From NCBI RefSeq assembly GCF_022664435.1, contig NZ_JAKREU010000003.1:124001-188000 (forward strand): DNA of 64,000 nucleotides. Reading direction: 5' to 3'. Both the position numbers and the translations under genes were made by a program. Position 1 is the first letter of the stretch. The number at the start of each line of letters is the position of its first letter. Under the pieces are notes generated by a model that searched no databases, was not told the DNA's origin, and saw nothing but the letters and a program-made list of their open reading frames with translations. Source of the stretch: Sphingomonas panni. GTDB taxonomy: Bacteria > Pseudomonadota > Alphaproteobacteria > Sphingomonadales > Sphingomonadaceae. Positions 36,003-42,815 of the stretch are shown here, piece by piece.

Positions 36003-38293
36003 CGATGCTTTCCCGCCGCGCACTGCTCGGCAGCAGCGCCGGACTCGCGGTCGCCGCCGCCTTGCCGGCGACGACCGTCACGCCCCCCCCTGCTCGCCCC
36101 AACCTGTTCATCGGCACCGGTGGCGACGGCCATACCTTTCCCGGCGCGACGATGCCGTTCGGGATGGTGCAGCTGTCGCCCGACACCGACACCGCGCGCT
36201 GGGCGACCTGTTCGGGCTATCACAAGGGCGACAGCTCGATCCTGGGGTTCAGCCACACGCATCTGTCGGGCACGGGCATCGGCGACATGCTCGACGTGCT
36301 TGTCGTGCCGACGCGGGGGCCGGTACTGCTCGACGGCGGGCCGCTGGAGGACCCGGACAAGGGCTATCGCCAGCGCTACGAGGACGAGGTCGCCGATCCC
36401 GGCTATTACGCCGTCACGCTCGAAAGCGGGGTCCGCTCCGAACTGACCGTCACCGACCGCACCGGCATTCAGCGTCACCGCTTCCCAGCCGGCCCCGCGC
36501 ACATCCTGATCGACCTATCGCACCTCGTGATGGAGGGGCCGAACCAGCGCCCCTATATTGACGATGCCGCGCTGACGCTGGAGGCCGACGGCACGCTGAC
36601 CGGCACCCGCCGCGTGTTCCGCTGGGCCAAGGGGCGGCGAATCTTCTTTGCGATGCAGCTGTCGCGCAAGCCCGACCGGGTCGAGTTCTTCGGCGACGGC
36701 AATGCCCCGGCAGGTGCGAAGGGTGTGACCGGCAAACGGGTGAAGGCGGTCCTGCACTATGACGACGGCAGCGCCGCGCCGGTCGTGATCCGCACCGGCA
36801 TCTCGGCCGTCGACCTGGACGGCGCGAAAGCGAACCTCGCCGCCGAGGCGACGCATTGGAATTTCGATCGCTATGCCAACGAAGCCCAAGGTGCATGGGC
36901 GCGCGAACTGGACCTGATCCACTTCCAAGGCGGCACCGAAACGCAGCGCACCGTCGCCGCCTCCGCGCTCTACCACGCCTCGATCGGACCGACGCTCTTC
37001 TCCGACATCGATGGCCGCTATATCGGCCTCGATCGCCAGACCCATACCGTGCCGAAGGGCGAGGCGGCGTACAGCGCCTATTCGCTATGGGACACCTATC
37101 GCGCCTTCCACCCGCTCCAGACGCTGATCCGTCCGGCGCGGTCGCAACAATTCACCCGCGACCTGATCCGCCAGACGCAGCAAAGCCCGTTCGGCCCACC
37201 GGTCTGGCCGCTGCAGGGGGTGGAGACCGGCTGCATGATCGGCTGGCACGCGGTGCCGGTGATGGCGGAGGCGCGGGCAAAGGGCATCGTCGCCGACTAT
37301 GCCGCCGCATGGGGGGGCGTGAAGAAGCGCTCGTTCGACTGGACCACGCCCAATCTCGACAACAGCATCGGCGTGCAGGCCTATGACGAACTCGGCTATG
37401 CGCCCGCCGACCGCATCTTCGAAAGCGTGTCGAAGACGCTGGAATTTGCCTATGACGATTATGCCGGTGCGTTCATCGCCGATGCGGCCGGCGATGCCGT
37501 CGGCGCGGCACGGCTGCGCAAGCGGTCGGGCAACTGGCGCAACGTATTCGATACCAAACTGAACTTCGCCCGCGCCCGGCTAGCCGATGGCAGCTGGGCC
37601 GAACCCTTTGCCCCGAACGGCATCGGCCATTCGAAGAAGTGGCGCGACTATACCGAAAGCAACAGCTGGCAGGCGACCTTCCTCAACCAGCACGACGTCC
37701 ACGGCCTGATTGCGGCGATGGGCGGCGATGCCGCGTTCGAGGCGAAGCTGGACGGCCTGTTCACCGCCTCGTCCGAACTGCCCGCCGACGCGCCGCCCGA
37801 CATTTCCGGGCTGGTCGGGCAATATGCGCATGGCAACGAACCCAGCCACCACGTCGCCTATCTCTACGCCTATTGCGGCGCGCCGTATAAGACGCAGGCG
37901 ATGGTCCGCCGGCTGCTGACCGAAATGTATCACGCCCGGCCCGACGGCATCATCGGCAACGACGATTGCGGCCAGATGAGCGCGTGGTATTTGCTCTCCG
38001 CGCTCGGCTTCTATCCGGTCGATCCGGTCAGCGCGACCTATGTGCTGGGCAGCCCGTTGTTCGACCGGGCGACCGTACAGGTCGGCGGCGGCCGGGAACT
38101 GGTGGTCGAGGCACGCGGCAACGCGCCCGACCGCCCCTATGTCCGCAGCGTCACGTGGAACGGGCGGCCCTGGACCAAAAGCTGGATCGCGCACGCCGAT
38201 CTGGTGAAGGGCGGGCGTCTGGTGTTCGAAATGTCGGCCACCCCCAACAAGGCATTCGGCCGCGCTCCGCAGGACCGGCCGGGCAACAAGTGA
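35999..38293 (+). CDS. GH92 alpha-mannosidase
   Basis: GH92 enzymes are calcium-dependent exo-alpha-mannosidases of N-glycan and mannan breakdown. The 764-residue protein has the N-terminal motif FIGTGGDGHTFPGATMPFGMVQLSPDT, GFSHTHLSGTGIGDMLD, SLWDTYRAFHPLQTLIRP, and the C-terminal GNDDCGQMSAWY (D655-D656 onward) that holds calcium/catalytic residues. Its N-terminus MLSRRALLGSSAG is a Tat signal. Linkage specificity (alpha-1,2, -1,3, -1,4 or -1,6) cannot be set by sight. ATG 35999 overlaps the GH3 stop. Confidence 0.94.
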   Translation: MTMLSRRALLGSSAGLAVAAALPATTVTPPPARPNLFIGTGGDGHTFPGATMPFGMVQLSPDTDTARWATCSGYHKGDSSILGFSHTHLSGTGIGDMLDVLVVPTRGPVLLDGGPLEDPDKGYRQRYEDEVADPGYYAVTLESGVRSELTVTDRTGIQRHRFPAGPAHILIDLSHLVMEGPNQRPYIDDAALTLEADGTLTGTRRVFRWAKGRRIFFAMQLSRKPDRVEFFGDGNAPAGAKGVTGKRVKAVLHYDDGSAAPVVIRTGISAVDLDGAKANLAAEATHWNFDRYANEAQGAWARELDLIHFQGGTETQRTVAASALYHASIGPTLFSDIDGRYIGLDRQTHTVPKGEAAYSAYSLWDTYRAFHPLQTLIRPARSQQFTRDLIRQTQQSPFGPPVWPLQGVETGCMIGWHAVPVMAEARAKGIVADYAAAWGGVKKRSFDWTTPNLDNSIGVQAYDELGYAPADRIFESVSKTLEFAYDDYAGAFIADAAGDAVGAARLRKRSGNWRNVFDTKLNFARARLADGSWAEPFAPNGIGHSKKWRDYTESNSWQATFLNQHDVHGLIAAMGGDAAFEAKLDGLFTASSELPADAPPDISGLVGQYAHGNEPSHHVAYLYAYCGAPYKTQAMVRRLLTEMYHARPDGIIGNDDCGQMSAWYLLSALGFYPVDPVSATYVLGSPLFDRATVQVGGGRELVVEARGNAPDRPYVRSVTWNGRPWTKSWIAHADLVKGGRLVFEMSATPNKAFGRAPQDRPGNK

Positions 38294-40758
38294 TCCTCGC
38301 CACGCTCCTCGCCACCGCCGCGCCGGTCGTCGTGCCGCTGGACGCGGCCTGCGTCGTCGGCACCGACCCGGCGGCGCAGGTCCTGCGCGAACGGCTGGTG
38401 GAGCGCGGGGCGGTGTGTCGCCCCCGCCCCACAACGTTACCCCAGCGCAGGCTGGGGTCTCCCGCGGCTCCTGCGGCACCCGACACAATGGATTCCGGCC
38501 TTCGCCGGAATGACGGAGTGTCAGGACAGGCAACGCTCCACCCGTACCCCCGCGCAGGCGGGGGTCCAGAGCCGCACAAACCGAACGGTTGCGACCCGAA
38601 CCCTGGATTCCCGCCTGCGCGGGAATACGGCGTTTGCGCAGCAAGAGTCGTAGCGATCCGCTTCCTGCCAGCAAAGCTCGCTCCTGAAGCCTTCGCCATC
38701 ACGACGACCCGCACCGCCATCACCATCCGCGCCGCCACCACCCGCGCACGGATGTTCGCCGCCGGCTACCTGCTGCGCCATCTCGACAACCTGACCCTCA
38801 CCGCGCCCGCCCATGTCGCCGACGCCCCGGCAATGGCGATCCGCGGCACCCAGATCGGCTATCGCGCCAAGAACAACAGCTATGATGCATGGACGGTGTC
38901 CATGCTCACCCGGCGGATCGAGGATTTCGCGCTGCTGGGCGGCAACCGCATCCAGTTCGTCGCACCCGTGTCCGACGATGCGGCCTCCTCGCCCCTCTCC
39001 CCATTGCCCGCGACCGAGACGCTGATCGCGGTCGCGCAGGCCACGCATCGGCTTGGCATCGACGTTGCGCTCTTCTACCCCCTGCTGCGCGATTACGGGA
39101 AACCGGGCAGCGCGGAAGCCGAAGTCGCCGACTTCACCGCCCTTGCCGCAAAACTCCCGGCGCTCGACGCACTCTACATTCCCGGCGGCGATCCGGGGCA
39201 TACCGCGCCCGACCGGCTGTTCCCGGTCGCCGGCAGCGTCGCGACCGCGCTGCGCCAGCGTTTCCCAAAAGCCGAAGTGCTGCTGTCGACGCAGGGGTTC
39301 GACGCCGCCGGCCTCGATGCCTTCCACTCGCAACTGGCGAAGCGCCCGCGCTGGCTGACCGCGATCTTCGTCGGCCCGCAGACCCGCGACAGTATCGCCG
39401 ACCATCGCCGCCGCATCGCCGGCCGATACCCGATCGAAACCTACCCGGACACCGCGCACACGATGCACGCGCAATTCCCGATCCCCGACTGGCACCCGGC
39501 GTTCGCGCTGACCGAAGGGCGCGAGCCGGTGAACCCCCGCCCCGCCGCGACGACGCGCATCTTCGCCTATCTCGCCCCCGCTACGCGCGGCTTCGTGACC
39601 TATAGCGAGGGGGTGAACGACGACTGGAACGTGACCCAGTGGTTCCGCCTCGGCTGGAACCCGGCGACCCCCGTCGCCCAGATCGCCGGCGAATATGCAC
39701 GGATGTTCGTCGGCGACCGGGCCTTTGCCGCCGTGCCACAGGCGCTGGAGGGCAATTGGCGCGGCGACCCGTCGGCCAATGCCGGGATCGATGCGACGCT
39801 GGCGCTGGTAAACGGCCTGCGTCCCGCGCGCTGGGCCGACTGGCGGATCGACCTCTATCGCTACCGCGCCACCTATGACGCGCTGGTCCGCCACCGGCTG
39901 ATCGCAGCGAAAGCCACGCAGGCAGAGGCGCTCTACACGCTGCGACAGGCCCCGGCGACCGGCGCACAGGCCGCCGCCGTCGCCGCGCGCTTCGCCTATG
40001 CCCGCCCCGAACCGGCGATGGTCGCGCCGCTGCGCGCCGACCTGACCGCCATTGCCGACCGGCTATGGACGCGCGCGCGGATGCAGCTGTCGGTGCCGCG
40101 CCATGGCGCGTCGAACTGGGAACGCGGCGCGAACCTCGACCGTGCCGACATCCAGTTGAACGACCGGACGGCGGTAGAGGCCGACATCGCCGACGCCCTG
40201 ACCCGGCCCGACGCCGCCGCCCGCCTCGCCATGATCGGCGATCCGTGGCGCACCCGCGACATGGCGCTCTACGACGATCTGGGCGATCCGACCGCCGAAC
40301 CGCATCTGGTTCGCGGCCCCGGCTTCGATGCAGATCCGCAATCGCTGGTCAGCGCAATCGACGGCGTCGCCGATCATTACCCGGATCAAGGCTGGCGCAT
40401 GGCGGATTTGAGCTATGCCGAGGGACTGTACGAAACCCCGGTGCGGCTGCGCTATACGGGCCTGGAGCGAAATCGCCGCTACCGGCTGGTCGCGCGCTGG
40501 GCGGGGGAGGATTACGCCCTGCCGATGCGGCTGACCGGCAATGGTGTCGAACTGCACAGTCCCCGCCCGCGCAAGGGCGACCGCGAGACGGTCGAAACCG
40601 CCATCCCGCAAGCCCTCACCGCCGACGGCACGCTCACCCTCGAATGGCACCGCCCGCCCGGCATCGGTGGCGGCGGGCGCGGTCATCAGATCGCCCAGAC
40701 CTGGCTGATCCCCGCCCCCCTTTTCCCTGAACCAACCGCACCCGGAGCATCGCAATGA
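38290..40758 (+). CDS. Unclassified barrel protein, candidate glycosidase, with in-frame repeat insertion
   Basis: The 822-residue protein begins at GTG 38290, overlapping the GH92 stop, with a short Sec signal. Residues about 20-165 look like a GH20b/alpha-glucuronidase-type N-terminal domain interrupted by foreign sequence at about 48-115 that is translated REP palindromes. From about 185 a TIM-barrel-like region follows, with GTQIGYRAKNNSYDAW, IPGGDPGHT (D301, H304), LSTQGFD, FVGPQTRDSI, FALTEGREPVNPRP and YSEGVNDDWN (E440, D444, D445). A C-terminal beta domain ends it. I do not recognise a CAZy family; the architecture recalls GH67, GH84 and GH20. Its place in an overlapping glycosidase operon argues for a glycan substrate. 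Confidence 0.8.
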   Translation: MILATLLATAAPVVVPLDAACVVGTDPAAQVLRERLVERGAVCRPRPTTLPQRRLGSPAAPAAPDTMDSGLRRNDGVSGQATLHPYPRAGGGPEPHKPNGCDPNPGFPPAREYGVCAARVVAIRFLPAKLAPEAFAITTTRTAITIRAATTRARMFAAGYLLRHLDNLTLTAPAHVADAPAMAIRGTQIGYRAKNNSYDAWTVSMLTRRIEDFALLGGNRIQFVAPVSDDAASSPLSPLPATETLIAVAQATHRLGIDVALFYPLLRDYGKPGSAEAEVADFTALAAKLPALDALYIPGGDPGHTAPDRLFPVAGSVATALRQRFPKAEVLLSTQGFDAAGLDAFHSQLAKRPRWLTAIFVGPQTRDSIADHRRRIAGRYPIETYPDTAHTMHAQFPIPDWHPAFALTEGREPVNPRPAATTRIFAYLAPATRGFVTYSEGVNDDWNVTQWFRLGWNPATPVAQIAGEYARMFVGDRAFAAVPQALEGNWRGDPSANAGIDATLALVNGLRPARWADWRIDLYRYRATYDALVRHRLIAAKATQAEALYTLRQAPATGAQAAAVAARFAYARPEPAMVAPLRADLTAIADRLWTRARMQLSVPRHGASNWERGANLDRADIQLNDRTAVEADIADALTRPDAAARLAMIGDPWRTRDMALYDDLGDPTAEPHLVRGPGFDADPQSLVSAIDGVADHYPDQGWRMADLSYAEGLYETPVRLRYTGLERNRRYRLVARWAGEDYALPMRLTGNGVELHSPRPRKGDRETVETAIPQALTADGTLTLEWHRPPGIGGGGRGHQIAQTWLIPAPLFPEPTAPGASQ
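38439..38626 (+). repeat. Four REP-like palindromes inside a coding sequence
   Basis: Four palindromic units lie in series: ACCCCAGC...GCTGGGGT (38439-38458), GATTCCGGCC...GGAATGACGG (38491-38516), ACCCCCGCGCAGGCGGGGGT (38546-38565) and ATTCCCGCCTGCGCGGGAAT (38607-38626). Units two and four belong to the same family as the repeats at 3.5 kb and 63.7 kb. The reading frame of the host gene stays open through all of them. Confidence 0.85.
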
Positions 40759-42653
40759 CCCTTTCCCGCCGCAGCCTGATGGGCAGCAGCCTGATCGCCG
40801 GTGCCGCCGCCTGCACCCCGCGCGCCGCGATCACGCCGACACCGACCGCGCTGCCCGCGCCATGGGGGGCCACGCCCTCGCCGCGCCAGCTGAAATGGCA
40901 TGACCATCGCCAGTATGGCTTCATCCATTTCTCGATCAACACCTTCACCGACAAGGAATGGGGTTACGGCGACGAAGACCCCAAATTGTTCAACCCGACC
41001 GACTTCGACCCCGATCAGATCGTCGCGGCGGCCAAGGCCGGGGGCCTGACCGGCCTGATCCTGACCGCCAAGCACCATGACGGTTTCTGCCTGTGGCCGA
41101 CGATGCTCACCGAACATTGCATCCGCAATTCGCCCTATAAAGGCGGGAAAGGCGACATTGTCGGCGAACTGGAGGCGGCGTGCCGGCGCGGCGGGATCAA
41201 CTTCGGCGTGTATCTGTCACCATGGGACCGCAACCGCGCGGACTATGGCACGCCCAGCTACATCACCTATTACCGCGCGCAGCTGACCGAGCTTTGCACC
41301 CGCTATGGCAAGCTGTTCGAGGTCTGGTTCGACGGCGCGAATGGCGGCGACGGCTATTATGGCGGCGCGCGCGAGACGCGGAAAATCGATGCGGTTCAAT
41401 ATTATAACTGGCCGTCGATCATCGCGCTGGTCCACCGGCTGCAACCCGATGCCTGCACCTTCGATCCCTTGGGCGCGGACATTCGCTGGGTCGGGAACGA
41501 GGACGGCCACGCCGCCGACCCCTGCTGGCCGACCATGCCCAACCACCCCTATGACCAAGCCGAAGGTAACACCGGCGTGCGCGGTGCGCCCTTGTGGTGG
41601 CCGGCGGAAACCAACGTGTCGATCCGGCCGGGCTGGTTCTACCATGCCGATGAGGATGCGCAGGTAAAAAACCCCAGCAAAATCATGGAGATGTACGATC
41701 AGTCGGTCGGCCATGGCACCACCTTCCACCTCAACCTGCCCCCCGACCGCCGCGGCCGCATCCACGACCGCGACGTCGCCAGCCTGACCGCCTTCGGCAA
41801 CGCGCTCCGCGCAACCTTCGCCAACGATCTGGCGGCCGGTGCGGTGACGACCGCCAGCGCTGATACCGGCAGCACCGCCCGCAACGTCAATGACGGCAAC
41901 CTCGACACCTTCTGGCTCGCCCCGCCGGAGGCGACCGACGCGACGATCATCCTCGACCTGCCGCCCGGCCGCAGCTTCGACACGGTGCGGTTGCAGGAAT
42001 GGCTGCCGCTGGGTCTCCGCGTCACCCGCTTCGCCATCGACGTATCGGACGGCGGCGACCAGTGGACCACGGTCGCGGAAAAGGACATGGTCGGCCCGCA
42101 GCGGCTGGTCCGGCTGCCCGCCCCGATCGCTCCGCGCCGCGTCCGCTTTCGCACCGTCGCTGCCGAAGCCGGTCCGGCGATCCGCGAATTCGCGCTGTTC
42201 CGTTCGGTCGCGCCGGTCGACCTGCCGCCGCTGAAGGTCAGCGATCCCAGCATCATCGACCGCGCAGGCTGGAAAGTGACCGCCGCCAGCGCGCCCGGCG
42301 GGGAAGCGTTGCTCGACGCCTCACCGCGCACCGCATGGCAAAGCCCGGCACCGGCCGCGCTGACCATCGACATGGGCCGTGCGGAAAAGCTCGCCGGCTT
42401 CACCCTGACACCGACCCGCCATGTCGACCCGAACGCCGCGCCGCCGATGAGATATCGCGTGGAAACCAGCGTCGACGGCAAAACGTGGACGCCGGGTGGC
42501 GAGGGCGAGTTCCCCAACATCAACTACGCCCGCGCGACGCAGCGCCTGCCCTTCACCACCGCGCGCTCGGCGCGCTACCTGCGCTTCGCCTTCCCGCAAC
42601 CGGCGGTGCCGGCCCCGGCGATCGCCGTCGCGGAGATCGGGGCGTTCCGGTAG
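40755..42653 (+). CDS. GH29 alpha-L-fucosidase with CBM32-like domains
   Basis: The 632-residue enzyme removes alpha-linked fucose. The N-terminus SRRSLMGSSLIAGAAAC combines a Tat motif and a lipobox, so it may be a Tat-exported lipoprotein. The GH29 barrel shows WHDHRQYGFIHFSINTFTDKEWG, TAKHHDGFCLWPT, VYLSPWDRN and nucleophile D193 in VWFDGANGG. Two discoidin/F5-8C (CBM32-like) domains follow (about 365-480 and 485-632). It ends the operon, overlapping the upstream gene as ATGA. The barrel sequence resembles the alpha-1,3/1,4-fucosidase subgroup, consistent with plant core or Lewis-type fucose. Confidence 0.93.
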   Translation: MTLSRRSLMGSSLIAGAAACTPRAAITPTPTALPAPWGATPSPRQLKWHDHRQYGFIHFSINTFTDKEWGYGDEDPKLFNPTDFDPDQIVAAAKAGGLTGLILTAKHHDGFCLWPTMLTEHCIRNSPYKGGKGDIVGELEAACRRGGINFGVYLSPWDRNRADYGTPSYITYYRAQLTELCTRYGKLFEVWFDGANGGDGYYGGARETRKIDAVQYYNWPSIIALVHRLQPDACTFDPLGADIRWVGNEDGHAADPCWPTMPNHPYDQAEGNTGVRGAPLWWPAETNVSIRPGWFYHADEDAQVKNPSKIMEMYDQSVGHGTTFHLNLPPDRRGRIHDRDVASLTAFGNALRATFANDLAAGAVTTASADTGSTARNVNDGNLDTFWLAPPEATDATIILDLPPGRSFDTVRLQEWLPLGLRVTRFAIDVSDGGDQWTTVAEKDMVGPQRLVRLPAPIAPRRVRFRTVAAEAGPAIREFALFRSVAPVDLPPLKVSDPSIIDRAGWKVTAASAPGGEALLDASPRTAWQSPAPAALTIDMGRAEKLAGFTLTPTRHVDPNAAPPMRYRVETSVDGKTWTPGGEGEFPNINYARATQRLPFTTARSARYLRFAFPQPAVPAPAIAVAEIGAFR

Positions 42654-42680
42654 GATAGCCGCCCCCTCCCCGTCCCCCTC

Positions 42681-42791
42681 CCCGTTTGCTTCGAGCCTTT
42701 CGAGAACCGAAGTCGAGAAGGCGTTGCCCCAAGCGACCACGTTCTCGACGGACGCTTCTCGACAGGCTCGAAGCTGCTCGAACCGAACGGG
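42681..42791. repeat. MITE-like palindromic element between convergent operons
   Basis: The 111-bp element starts CCCGTTTG and ends CGAACGGG, with internal arms CTTCGAGC...GCTCGAAG and TCTCGACAGG/TTTCGAGAAC. It lies between the fucosidase gene and the oppositely oriented beta-galactosidase gene, and could form a stem that ends both transcripts. It belongs to a third repeat type. Confidence 0.6.
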
Positions 42792-42815
42792 CGGTGGGTA
42801 AGGGGAGGTCGCGCC

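Noticed and set aside
38439-38626. CRISPR array from regularly spaced palindromes
   Set aside because: Units differ in sequence, spacers are uneven and translated, and no cas genes are present.
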